Of a stretch of 44,895 nt of DNA, positions 12,843 through 20,214 are shown one piece after another. The stretch covers positions 1 through 44,895 of IMG/VR virus record IMGVR_UViG_3300013103_000003. One strand, given 5' to 3'. Origin of the DNA: a virus. Every line of letters begins with the position of its first letter. The first letter of the stretch is position 1. Below the pieces are notes generated by a model. It made no database searches, had not been told where the DNA came from, and was given only the letters and a program-made list of their open reading frames with translations. Position numbers and translations under genes: made by a program.

Positions 12843-13158
12843 AAAAATCACAACTAATGTCAGTGATATTACCGTAAACCCCATTGGGAATAGTAAGGAT
12901 TTTCAGGTGCTTCCTCCGCCTTCCTATGATGGGATACACGAGGAGGGTGAAGCAAAAATACCGACAAAATTTATTCATATTAAAGTGTACTGCGCTCGTT
13001 GCGGTGAATTATTATTACACGAAAAACGGACAATTATAGAGGGACAGACATATATGGGTTTTTCGGTAGACCCGTGTCCGACATGTTCAAGCGGTATGTA
13101 TACACTCGGTATGCAGGCTGGTGAGGGTAAACCCTTAAGGGAGGGGATAATGAGATGA
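12823..13158 (+). CDS. Small zinc-finger protein, paralogue of the 11950 gene
   Basis: 111 residues from the ATG at 12823, preceded by AGGGG; it overlaps the end of terS by 20 bases. VYCARCGELLL and VDPCPTC form a four-Cys site, followed by a Y/G-spaced tail (MYTLGMQAGEG), as in the 11950 protein. The Pro-rich N-terminal region is extra. Function unknown. Confidence 0.65.
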   Translation: MKKEINRKITTNVSDITVNPIGNSKDFQVLPPPSYDGIHEEGEAKIPTKFIHIKVYCARCGELLLHEKRTIIEGQTYMGFSVDPCPTCSSGMYTLGMQAGEGKPLREGIMR

Positions 13159-13409
13159 GAGAAGATTTAATGGAGGACGCAAAAGAAATACATATAACGT
13201 CTATAAGCGAGGCTGAGAGAATTGCACAAGACATTGTGAAAACTACAATGTATGAACGTTATTGGGATGATTTTGAGACGGGTGTTCAGGATTTTACTGA
13301 AGATATAGCAGAGGAGATTGATAAAATCTTAGGTACCATAGTTGATGCCAGAGAAATCACCATTGGGGGCGAGAGAATGATATTACGAAGAATACCACCA
13401 CTGATATAA
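13155..13409 (+). CDS. Acidic hypothetical protein
   Basis: 84 residues overlapping the previous stop as ATGA. It is helical and acidic (ISEAERIAQDIVKTTMYERY, DFTEDIAEEIDKIL) and ends with a basic strand. No family is recognised. It lies between the terminase genes, so a packaging accessory is possible. Confidence 0.65.
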   Translation: MREDLMEDAKEIHITSISEAERIAQDIVKTTMYERYWDDFETGVQDFTEDIAEEIDKILGTIVDAREITIGGERMILRRIPPLI

Positions 13410-13427
13410 GTAAGGGGTTAATGAGTA

Positions 13428-13664
13428 ATGCAGGTACGGTATCGTATTTTACAAAAGGGTAACGATTTTAAAATTCAGGAATTTAACAAAGGACTTCTTA
13501 TGTGGAGATGGCGAGATATTTATAGGAAGTATTATGGTAGTGAAGGTGATGTCTACCATCAAATAGTCATCTTTCATAGTTTGGAAGAAGCACAAAGAGG
13601 AATTGAAGAAATCAAAAAGCAGAGAAATGCTAAAAATACGTATTGGCGTATAGTGGGGCTTTAG
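13428..13664 (+). CDS. Basic hypothetical protein, 78 residues
   Basis: It has an AAGGGG site before the ATG. It begins QVRYRILQKGNDFKIQEF and ends with a helix (SLEEAQRGIEEIKKQR), a beta-beta-alpha layout seen in small phage proteins. No function is recognised. Confidence 0.65.
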   Translation: MQVRYRILQKGNDFKIQEFNKGLLMWRWRDIYRKYYGSEGDVYHQIVIFHSLEEAQRGIEEIKKQRNAKNTYWRIVGL

Positions 13665-13667
13665 GTT

Positions 13668-13823
13668 ATGTTTTATAAATGGGTATTTTGGCAAATAGAC
13701 GAGGTTGGTTGGTTGAATAGGTGGAGTAGAGCTACCGTTGATCTCTATATCCTTGGATATGAAAGACTTGACGATAAGTATTTATATGAATTGTGGACAG
13801 AGGGGTCATGGGAAGGTATTTAA
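13668..13823 (+). CDS. Trp/Tyr-rich hypothetical protein, 51 residues
   Basis: It starts three bases after the previous stop. Six tryptophans in 51 residues (FYKWVFWQIDEVGWLNRW and later LWTEGSWEG) are unusual. No family is recognised. The tight spacing supports it. Confidence 0.5.
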   Translation: MFYKWVFWQIDEVGWLNRWSRATVDLYILGYERLDDKYLYELWTEGSWEGI

Positions 13824-13825
13824 AA

Positions 13826-13966
13826 ATGGAAACATGTCCTATATTTAAATATATGAAATGGACGCAAGAGAAATGTGAGATAGCACAAAAAGACCCCAGT
13901 GTTAAATGTCCTGAGAACTGTCCTAAAAGGGATAAAAATATTCACCAATACTTAACGGGTGATTAA
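13826..13966 (+). CDS. Cys-rich hypothetical protein, 46 residues
   Basis: METCPIFKYMKW begins the protein; C4, C16, C29 and C33 (KCPENCPKR) could bind a metal. An in-frame ATG at 13808 would give 52 residues with a close GAGGGG site and is a real alternative. It ends ten bases before the terL ATG. Confidence 0.5.
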   Translation: METCPIFKYMKWTQEKCEIAQKDPSVKCPENCPKRDKNIHQYLTGD

Positions 13967-13976
13967 GAGAGGTTTG

Positions 13977-15311
13977 ATGCCAGAAAAAGAAATTCATTTA
14001 CCATATAATTTTACCAGACGTAGTTATCAGGAAAGTTTTTGGCAAGGAATGCAGACAAGGAAAAGGGGTTGCTTAGTTTGGCACCGACGTTCGGGAAAAG
14101 ATAAGACTGCATTAAACTTTACCATTAAGGAGGCATTTAAGAGGGTTGGCACATATTTATACTTTCTTCCAAAACAGAGACAGGCACGTAAAGTTATATG
14201 GAGAGGGATAGACGCAGATGGTTTTCGTTTTATGAGTCACATTCCTGAAGAACTCGTTAAACGGCGAAGGGAAGATGAGATGATGATTGAGCTTATTAAT
14301 GGCTCAATTCTTCAGCTTGGTGGTGCGGACAGTTATGATGCTGAAATGGGTAATAATGCAGTGGGGTTGGTTTTTTCAGAGTATTCATTACAAGACCCGG
14401 CTGCTTGGGATTTTTTCCGTCCCATTGTAAGAGAAAACAAGGGTTGGGCTTTATTTCTTTTCACTCCCAGAGGGGAAAATCATGGATTTGAACTATACGA
14501 AATGGCAAAGAGTTTGCCTGATACATGGTACACAACCCTATTGACAGTTGCTGATACTAAACGATTGAATGGCACTCCTGTAATTACTGAAGCTGATATA
14601 GAGGAAGAACGCAGGGAGGGTATGGATGAGGCCATGATACAACAGGAATATTACTGTTCCTTCCTTGGTAATGTTCAGGGTGCATATTACGCTAAATTAT
14701 TGACAAAAGCTACACATGAAGGTCGAATATGTGGGGTACCATATGACCCAACTACGGGTGTTATAACATCTTGGGATATTGGAATTGGAGACAGTTGTGC
14801 AATTTGGTTTTTACAAATAGTGGGTCAAGAGTTACATTGGATTAATTATTATGAAAACCACGGTGAAGGTATAGAATTTTATATTAACTTACTTAACGAG
14901 TATAAACAGAAGTATGGGTATATCTATCTTGACCATTTAGCCCCCCATGATATAGAAGCTAATGAATTTAGTAGTGGAACCAGTCCATGGGAAATTGCGA
15001 AGAATTTAGGTTATGAATTTACCACCGTTAAAAGAACCCCTAATGTAAATATTGGTATTCAGAATGTGAGGGCATTATTGCCCAGAAGTTGGTTTGATAA
15101 AGAAAAATGTGCTCGTGGGGTTCAATGTTTACGGAATTATCATCAAGTTTATGATGAAAAAAGACATGCATTCCATGATAAACCAGAACACGACTGGTCA
15201 TCGCATGGTGCTGATGCTATGCGTACTTATGGAGAAGGCAAAGACTTGATTGTGGGCGGTGGTATGACGGCCGCTGATGCAGAAAGGTTGGAAAGAGAGT
15301 ATGGGAGATAA
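13977..15311 (+). CDS. terL: Terminase large subunit
   Basis: 444 residues from the ATG at 13977, which has AGAGAGG in front. A longer reading from a GTG at 13959 would overlap the preceding gene. HRRSGKDKT (36-44) is Walker A, VGLVFSEYS (129-137) is Walker B with its catalytic Glu, and TSWDIGIGDSCAIWF near 262 starts the RNase H-like nuclease domain. DHLAPHD and HGADAMR carry later acidic residues. The length is normal for the family. It powers DNA translocation and cuts the concatemer. Confidence 0.93.
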   Translation: MPEKEIHLPYNFTRRSYQESFWQGMQTRKRGCLVWHRRSGKDKTALNFTIKEAFKRVGTYLYFLPKQRQARKVIWRGIDADGFRFMSHIPEELVKRRREDEMMIELINGSILQLGGADSYDAEMGNNAVGLVFSEYSLQDPAAWDFFRPIVRENKGWALFLFTPRGENHGFELYEMAKSLPDTWYTTLLTVADTKRLNGTPVITEADIEEERREGMDEAMIQQEYYCSFLGNVQGAYYAKLLTKATHEGRICGVPYDPTTGVITSWDIGIGDSCAIWFLQIVGQELHWINYYENHGEGIEFYINLLNEYKQKYGYIYLDHLAPHDIEANEFSSGTSPWEIAKNLGYEFTTVKRTPNVNIGIQNVRALLPRSWFDKEKCARGVQCLRNYHQVYDEKRHAFHDKPEHDWSSHGADAMRTYGEGKDLIVGGGMTAADAERLEREYGR

Positions 15312-15495
15312 AGTAAAAACAATTTATAGTTTAGATGAGTTTGAAATTAAGCATAATGAAATTATTCAGAATACCGTGGAAGTTACCGTGGAAGTCAGCG
15401 GGGAAGTCACTATAAAGAAATCATCCGCTTCGATTAAGAAATGGATTGGGTTTGAGAAGGTTGGTAAAGGTACATTTAAAAAGATAAGAGATTAA
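15301..15495 (+). CDS. Hypothetical protein between terminase and portal, 64 residues
   Basis: It starts at the ATG at 15301, overlapping terL by 11 bases, with GAAAGAGAG upstream. The middle has a Val/Glu strand repeat (VEVTVEVSGEVTI) encoded by three nearly identical 12-base units (15376-15411). It ends with a basic helix. No family is recognised. Confidence 0.6.
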   Translation: MGDKVKTIYSLDEFEIKHNEIIQNTVEVTVEVSGEVTIKKSSASIKKWIGFEKVGKGTFKKIRD

Positions 15496-15498
15496 GAC

Positions 15499-17433
15499 AT
15501 GAATTATAAAAACAAAAAAGATGATTGGGATAAAGCATATACTGAGGCAGCAGCTTATTGGTCACATTTTTTAGAAGAAGCCAAATTGGACTTGCGGGCA
15601 CACATGGGAGATCCATGGAAAGCAAAAGATGTAGTGTATTTAAAAAGACAAGGACGTGACCCGAACGTATTTAATAAAATCCAAAGAGTGAATAGACTAA
15701 TTTCTGGTTTCCAAAGAAAAAACAGATTAGCAATGAAAGTGAACCCGGCGGAGGGTAGCGATGAGAAAACAGCAAGTCAAATGTCTGGGGTAATATTACA
15801 CATTATGGGTGGTTTTCCAAATGGATACCATGTGATGAGTGAAGCATTTGAGGGTGGCACACTAAAGACGGGAATAAATCTTGTTAATATATATATAGAT
15901 ACATCCACCGATATGATTGATGGGGATATAAGGTTAAAACGTATACCATATAATAAATTTTTACTATCTCCTTATTTTACCGAACGTGACCTCTCTGATT
16001 GTGGTTATCTATTGCGAAGAGAATATTTAACTCAAAATGAAGTGAAAATGCTTTTACCTATGAAGATGGGGGAGATAGAGAAATTAGCGGGTTGTACTGA
16101 TAATAAATTCCCTTATTTTGCACCACCAAAAACTGGTAGTCGAGGTAATATGCTATCTTATGATGAGTTTTGGGAATTAGATTATAAGAAAACTCAGCAG
16201 ATAGTAGACCCAGATAGTGGAGCGGTGTCCGAGTGGAAGGGTACATCAACACAGCTTGAAGAAGTACGTAAAGAATTTCCGAAGGCAAAAATTGTCCCTA
16301 TGATGAAACGTACAGTACGTTTGACTATATTGGTGAATGGTGAAGTCTTTTGGTCAGGGGAAGATCCGAATGGCATAGGGGAATATCCATATGTGCCGAT
16401 TATGGGTTTTTGGAACCCAGAGTATAATGAAGCCAAATTCAAATTACAATCCCTTACGAGGTGTATGCGTGACCCCCAAGACGACTTCAATAAAAGGCGT
16501 TCACAGGTAAAGGATATAATTGAGTCACAAATCTCAAGTGGATGGAAAGCTGAGGAGGGTTCGGTAGTTAATCCAAAAGCTCTTTTTCAGTCTGGACAAA
16601 ATAAAGTAGTTTGGGCTAAGAAGGGACAATTAGATAAGATACAGGAACTTGAGATAAGTGATATACCGCCTGGTCTTTTTCAGATAATGGAGATTTTGGA
16701 TAAAGATATTGTAGAAATTCCAGGAGCCACTGATGAATTGTTGGGTACACCAGAAAATGTAAAAACTCCAATAGCGGGAGTATTGGGTAAATTACGACAA
16801 GCTGCTGGGTTAACAGGACTTCAGGATATATTTGATAATTATCGCTTGGCTAAGACAATTGTAGGTAATAAGATAATTAAGATGATCCAAGCTAATTATA
16901 GTCCAGAAAAGATAAAACGTATTCTTAATGAAGAACCCACCCCTGAGTTTTATAGTAAGGACTTTGGAAAATATGACTGCACAGTACAAGAGGGTGTTTT
17001 AACAGACTCACAGAGACAGATGTATTATGCCGAACTTGTCAATCTGAAAGACATGGGTGCACCTATACCATGGGCTGCTATTTTAGAAGCAGCACCATTA
17101 CAACATAAGGATAAACTATTGGATTACATGAAACAAGCTGAACAGGGTGCAGCAGAGGAAGCTAAATTCGATAAATTGATGGAGCGTTTAACAGCAGCAT
17201 TGATGCAATCTGAAACCATGGCAAATATTGAAGGTGCACGAGCTAAAACGGCACAAGCTATGGAAGATAAAGCAAGTGCAGTATTAGATAGAATTAAAGC
17301 TATGCGAGAGATAGGACAGATGGATGATAAGAATTTCATGGAGATACTAAAGCTAATTTTAGAAATAGAGAAAATGGGAAGTCAACCGACACCCACACCT
17401 GCGGCTACGCAACCAAAGGTGACGGGGCGATAA
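15499..17433 (+). CDS. Portal protein, P22 type
   Basis: 644 residues. The family's N-terminal pattern is clear: NKIQRVNRLISGFQRKNRLA, KTGINLVNIYIDT, DGDIRLKRIPYNKFLLSPYF, ERDLSDCGYLLRREYL, then the long wing and stem regions (DPQDDFNKRRSQVKDIIESQ). The C-terminal ~100 residues are Ala/Glu/Met-rich helix, as in the P22 barrel. Twelve copies form the ring through which DNA enters and leaves the head. It supports a podovirus-type virion and headful packaging. Confidence 0.9.
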   Translation: MNYKNKKDDWDKAYTEAAAYWSHFLEEAKLDLRAHMGDPWKAKDVVYLKRQGRDPNVFNKIQRVNRLISGFQRKNRLAMKVNPAEGSDEKTASQMSGVILHIMGGFPNGYHVMSEAFEGGTLKTGINLVNIYIDTSTDMIDGDIRLKRIPYNKFLLSPYFTERDLSDCGYLLRREYLTQNEVKMLLPMKMGEIEKLAGCTDNKFPYFAPPKTGSRGNMLSYDEFWELDYKKTQQIVDPDSGAVSEWKGTSTQLEEVRKEFPKAKIVPMMKRTVRLTILVNGEVFWSGEDPNGIGEYPYVPIMGFWNPEYNEAKFKLQSLTRCMRDPQDDFNKRRSQVKDIIESQISSGWKAEEGSVVNPKALFQSGQNKVVWAKKGQLDKIQELEISDIPPGLFQIMEILDKDIVEIPGATDELLGTPENVKTPIAGVLGKLRQAAGLTGLQDIFDNYRLAKTIVGNKIIKMIQANYSPEKIKRILNEEPTPEFYSKDFGKYDCTVQEGVLTDSQRQMYYAELVNLKDMGAPIPWAAILEAAPLQHKDKLLDYMKQAEQGAAEEAKFDKLMERLTAALMQSETMANIEGARAKTAQAMEDKASAVLDRIKAMREIGQMDDKNFMEILKLILEIEKMGSQPTPTPAATQPKVTGR

Positions 17434-17441
17434 GGGTATTA

Positions 17442-17472
17442 CAGGGTGACATTTCACTATAGGTAGAGGGAG
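17442..17472 (+). promoter_or_regulatory. Phage-specific promoter element, rightward copy 3
   Basis: CAGGGTGACA, TTTCACTATAGG, TAGAGGG, ending six bases before the ATG of the 143-residue gene. It restarts transcription for the tRNA and RNA ligase region. Its CACTATAGG core also resembles a single-subunit polymerase promoter (see findings). Confidence 0.65.
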
Positions 17473-17478
17473 TATTTA

Positions 17479-17910
17479 ATGGAACAATCTAAAACAGAAC
17501 AGGATAGACAAATTGCGGAAGAGATAAAAACGTTTGAGGCGTTCAGACAAGATACGGAAAGAATATCAGAATTGAATATAGGCGATGCCCGAAGATTGTT
17601 AGCTATAGACCTCCGACATAACATTGAAAAGATAATCAATAAGAGACAAAAGAAGGCTAATTACCATATCTTGGTATTTGCTGAACACACCCCGCAGGGG
17701 GTAACCACTAAGTTACTTATCCTCCCGGGGACAACACCTATACCAAAGATGCTTGGTACTATCCTATATTATGTTGATAATAGAGGGGGTAGACTAATAA
17801 AGAAATGGGTATTACCGTTAGATTTACCCAGGACAGACCAATACGTTTCTTTTGAAGAAGGTGTAAAGGAAATAGCTGATGCTGCAAAGGGTCAACTTAT
17901 TGTTTATTAA
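17479..17910 (+). CDS. Hypothetical protein preceding the tRNA cluster
   Basis: 143 residues. Residues 1-60 are a charged helix (QDRQIAEEIKTFEAFRQDTE); residues 60-143 alternate strands and loops (NYHILVFAEHTPQGVTTKLL, GTILYYVDNRG, KKWVLPLDLP). No family is recognised. It has its own phage promoter element and is followed by four tRNA genes, so it may be needed at high level. Confidence 0.7.
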   Translation: MEQSKTEQDRQIAEEIKTFEAFRQDTERISELNIGDARRLLAIDLRHNIEKIINKRQKKANYHILVFAEHTPQGVTTKLLILPGTTPIPKMLGTILYYVDNRGGRLIKKWVLPLDLPRTDQYVSFEEGVKEIADAAKGQLIVY

Positions 17911-17943
17911 GGGGAGATTATCAATAAGAACTGTTATATAATA

Positions 17944-18018
17944 CTGAAGGTAGTTCAGTCTGGTTAGAGTGCCTGGCTTGGAATCAGGATGTCGGTGGTT
18001 CAAATCCATCCCTTCAGA
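17944..18018 (+). tRNA. tRNA-Pro (anticodon UGG)
   Basis: Acceptor CTGAAGG/CCTTCAG; anticodon stem CCTGG/TCAGG around loop CTTGGAA, giving anticodon TGG; T loop TTCAAAT. The CCA end is not encoded and must be added by a host enzyme. It overlaps no gene. First of four tandem tRNAs. Confidence 0.92.
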
Positions 18019-18033
18019 CTTATTTAGATTTAC

Positions 18034-18105
18034 GCTTCCATAGCTTAACAGGTAAAGCAGTGGTCTTGTAAACCACCGTTCGGGGTTCGAGTCCTCGTGG
18101 AAGCT
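18034..18105 (+). tRNA. tRNA-Thr (anticodon UGU)
   Basis: Acceptor GCTTCCA/TGGAAGC, discriminator T; anticodon stem GTGGT/ACCAC around CTTGTAA, giving anticodon TGT; T loop TTCGAGT. CCA is not encoded. Confidence 0.93.
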
Positions 18106-18111
18106 CCAAAT

Positions 18112-18186
18112 GGCAGAGTAGCTAATAGGGAAAGCGCTCGGCTGTTAACCGAATGAATGGGGGTTCGACTCCCCCCTCTGTCGCCA
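18112..18186 (+). tRNA. tRNA-Asn (anticodon GUU)
   Basis: Acceptor GGCAGAG/CTCTGTC with one G-U pair, discriminator G and encoded CCA; anticodon stem TCGG/CCGA around CTGTTAA, giving anticodon GTT; strong T stem GGGGG/CCCCC around TTCGACT. Confidence 0.92.
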
Positions 18187-18190
18187 AATA

Positions 18191-18266
18191 GGGCGGATAG
18201 CATAATTGGGAATGCACCTGTTTTGCAAGCAGGAAATTGGGGGTTCAAATCCCCCTCTGTCCACCA
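18191..18266 (+). tRNA. tRNA-Ala (anticodon UGC)
   Basis: Acceptor GGGCGGA/TCTGTCC with two G-U pairs, discriminator A and encoded CCA; anticodon stem CCTGT/GCAGG around TTTGCAA, giving anticodon TGC; T stem GGGGG/CCCCC around TTCAAAT. Only four bases separate it from tRNA-Asn. Confidence 0.9.
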
Positions 18267-18282
18267 ATGTAAGGAGTGATGA

Positions 18283-18486
18283 ATGTTAAAGGAAGGTACA
18301 CAAATAACATGTTCTAATTGTGGACATGTCATAGGGATATGTAATAAGGATATGCCAAGTACAACATATGTCAAGGACACTGTGAAATTTTTTGATGAAA
18401 ACTTTCCGATGATGCCATATATGATTTGCCCACGTTGTGGTGCATATATAGACCTCATTGAAAAGATAAAAGATAAAATGGTTTAA
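18283..18486 (+). CDS. Small zinc-ribbon protein
   Basis: 67 residues. ITCSNCGHVIG and MICPRCGAYI form a two-knuckle zinc ribbon with ~35 residues between. It lies 16 bases after the tRNA cluster and 12 bases before the RNA ligase, so an RNA-related role is possible. No specific family. Confidence 0.7.
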   Translation: MLKEGTQITCSNCGHVIGICNKDMPSTTYVKDTVKFFDENFPMMPYMICPRCGAYIDLIEKIKDKMV

Positions 18487-18498
18487 GGAGAGAGAGAT

Positions 18499-19128
18499 AT
18501 GGAATATCCAAAAATTCAAAGTCTTTTTAAGAGAGATCCTAAAGGGAAATTTATTATAGATGACTGGTCTTTACCAGAGTTTGAGTATCTGAAATTCAAT
18601 AGATGGGAATGGACAGAAAAAATAGATGGTATGAATATACGGGTAATCTGGGATGGTAAAAATGTTGTATTTCGAGGGAGAACAGACAGAGCACAACTAC
18701 CTGACGACCTTGTAGACCACCTTACAAAGACATTTACTATAAATAAAATGATACATGCTTTTGGTTTTAATTATGCAACCCCAGATGTGAAGATTTATCT
18801 TTTTGGTGAAGGTTTTGGGGCTGGAATACAGAAGGGTGGAAAATACGGGGCAGACAAACGATTTATCTTGTTCGATGTTTTGGTTGGACGTTGGTGGCTT
18901 AAAAGGGATGCTTTAGAAGATTGTGCTCATGTTTTTGGAATACCCATTGTCCCGGTTGTGGGTTATGGTACTATTGGCATGGCTATAGGTACGATAGAAA
19001 ATGGTCTAAAATCAATCTTTGGGGATTTTCAAGCAGAGGGGTTAGTTTTAAAGCCTGCAATAGAACTCCACGCAAGAAACGGTAATCGGATAATAACTAA
19101 AGTAAAACATAAAGATTTTATATTTTAG
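18499..19128 (+). CDS. RNA ligase (nucleotidyltransferase, Rnl2-like)
   Basis: 209 residues with all adenylylation motifs: I, TEKIDGMNIRV with nucleophile K41; a following FRGRTDRA; III, YLFGEGFGAG (~100-109); IIIa, FILFDVLVGRW; IV, AEGLVLKP; V, ITKVKHKDF at the end. The length equals a bare nucleotidyltransferase domain without a C-terminal extension. It would seal nicked RNA. Because four tRNAs lie just upstream, repair of tRNAs cut by host anticodon nucleases is the obvious role, as for T4 RNA ligase 1. No kinase/phosphatase partner is adjacent. Confidence 0.88.
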   Translation: MEYPKIQSLFKRDPKGKFIIDDWSLPEFEYLKFNRWEWTEKIDGMNIRVIWDGKNVVFRGRTDRAQLPDDLVDHLTKTFTINKMIHAFGFNYATPDVKIYLFGEGFGAGIQKGGKYGADKRFILFDVLVGRWWLKRDALEDCAHVFGIPIVPVVGYGTIGMAIGTIENGLKSIFGDFQAEGLVLKPAIELHARNGNRIITKVKHKDFIF

Positions 19129-19143
19129 GGAAGGGAGATAATT

Positions 19144-19365
19144 ATGACTTGTAATAGAGACCAAGAAGAGATTGAGAGGTGGACTACATTACAGGGAGGA
19201 CTCCATGTTAGGTCATGCTTATCTAATCTGAAACCTCAAAAGGTGTTTGATTATCAAACCCTTCAAACCGAGTTACTTCGGGAGTGTTTGAAAAACAGTT
19301 CCCAACCAGCCACTTTTATGAGTGACAAAAGGGTAAGAAAATTTAATAGATGGTCAAGTATTTAA
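19144..19365 (+). CDS. Hypothetical protein, 73 residues
   Basis: It has a good GGGAGAT ribosome site. It is charged and probably helical (NRDQEEIERWTTLQGGL, LQTELLRECL). No family is recognised; it is tightly packed after the RNA ligase. Confidence 0.6.
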   Translation: MTCNRDQEEIERWTTLQGGLHVRSCLSNLKPQKVFDYQTLQTELLRECLKNSSQPATFMSDKRVRKFNRWSSI

Positions 19366-19379
19366 AGGAGGTGATTGAA

Positions 19380-19574
19380 ATGCCTAAAGGGTTTGAAGTA
19401 TGTCAACGTAATGGGGGGCGAATTAGAACAGTCTCTGGCCCAGACAAACAGTTTGGTTTGGGTGAGGGTGAATATATGCCGGTCTGTTATCTAAATGGTG
19501 AAGCCCACCTTGGTGAAATACACAAGAAAAAGGAAGAAAAGCACCCAAAGGAAACAATAAAGAGGGTGAGATAA
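19380..19574 (+). CDS. Hypothetical protein, 64 residues
   Basis: It starts at the ATG at 19380, which follows AAGGAGGTGA, an almost perfect Shine-Dalgarno sequence and the best in the window. PKGFEVCQRNGGRIRTVSG begins a small beta-rich protein of a type common in phages; EYMPVCYLNG follows, and the tail is Lys-rich. Such a strong site predicts high expression. A terminator follows. Confidence 0.7.
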   Translation: MPKGFEVCQRNGGRIRTVSGPDKQFGLGEGEYMPVCYLNGEAHLGEIHKKKEEKHPKETIKRVR

Positions 19575-19619
19575 TTATTTGAATGTTCTCTACCAGTGGT
19601 AGAAAACCTAAAAAGGCTT

Positions 19620-19654
19620 CCGCTGAGCCAGTTTGGTAAATCAGCGGTTTTTTT
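19620..19654 (+). terminator. Rho-independent terminator
   Basis: CCGCTGA (19620-19626) and TCAGCGG (19641-19647) form a 7-base stem, followed by seven T. It ends the rightward tRNA/ligase transcript, just before a leftward gene. Confidence 0.85.
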
Positions 19655-19693
19655 GTATCTATCCTTCCCCATGGGTGCTTTTTATTTATCGGT

Positions 19694-19909
19694 TTAGTCA
19701 TAGATGTTTAACATATAAACATCTCTTACTCTACCATCGGGTTGTCCAAAAGCTACATACTTACGTAGTTGGTTCTTTAAGATGGATGATTTTACAATAT
19801 ATCCATCTTCTCGTAACATCTTAGCTCTCTCGTTTTTTCGTTTTTTAGCCTCTTCTTTCCCTCCTTTATATTCCAAAGGGTCAAAAGACTCTTGACCTAC
19901 AAATCCCAT
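19694..19909 (-). CDS. Isolated leftward gene, basic hypothetical protein
   Basis: 71 residues with AAAGGAGG in front. The middle is a Lys/Glu-rich helix (KGGKEEAKKRKNERAKMLRE), followed by DGYIVKSSILKNQLRKYVAF. It has a complete sigma70-type promoter (19940-19967) and lies between a rightward terminator and a phage promoter element, so it is an independent unit. It reads like a moron gene or an early host-interaction gene. No family is recognised. Confidence 0.75.
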   Translation of the reverse strand: MGFVGQESFDPLEYKGGKEEAKKRKNERAKMLREDGYIVKSSILKNQLRKYVAFGQPDGRVRDVYMLNIYD

Positions 19910-19939
19910 AATTGCCTCCTTTCTTTAATTGTTATTCTA

Positions 19940-19967
19940 AATATAACACACATTTTATACTTGTCAA
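19940..19967 (-). promoter_or_regulatory. Sigma70-type promoter of the isolated leftward gene
   Basis: On the complement TTGACA (19967-19962), 16 bases, TATATT (19945-19940), with the start ~25 bases before the ATG. It shares the 16-base spacing of the other three sigma70-type sites. Confidence 0.75.
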
Positions 19968-20038
19968 CCCCCTCTGAAATAAAAAAATGCATTTTTTTTC
20001 ACTTTTTTTCACTTTTTTTTGAGAAATCAGCTTAAAAC

Positions 20039-20070
20039 CAGGGTGACATTTCTATATAAGTAGAGAGATA
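20039..20070 (+). promoter_or_regulatory. Phage-specific promoter element, rightward copy 4 (capsid operon)
   Basis: CAGGGTGACA, TTTCTATATAAG, TAGAGAG. It lies 145 bases before the scaffold gene and is the only promoter visible for the ~24 kb virion operon. The preceding stretch 19981-20020 is T-rich with repeated TTTTTTCAC units. Confidence 0.7.
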
Positions 20071-20214
20071 TTTTTTTTAAATTGAGGGGATGTAAACTCT
20101 TATGGGTTAACGTCCTCTTTTTTTGCTTTAGGGCAAGGGAGGCGACTCGCTTCCTTAATGGGAACCGCAATGGTTACCTCGGAGTTTAATCTAAAATCCA
20201 AAGGAGAAGAAGCT
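20071..20214 (+). promoter_or_regulatory. Leader of the capsid operon with two inverted repeats
   Basis: No gene is supported here. 20135-20156 is a near-palindrome (AAGGGAGGCGA against TCGCTTCCTT). 20160-20178 can form GGnAACC-loop-GGTTnCC. No T run follows either. They may stabilise the mRNA 5' end or control translation of the scaffold gene. Confidence 0.45.

Noticed and set aside
13959-13976. Earlier GTG start for terL
   Set aside because: It overlaps the upstream gene and removes the AGAGAGG ribosome site, which fits the ATG at 13977.
17442-17472. A true T7 or SP6 promoter
   Set aside because: Only parts match and the conserved blocks are spaced differently; no single-subunit polymerase is seen. 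The resemblance is recorded as architecture only.
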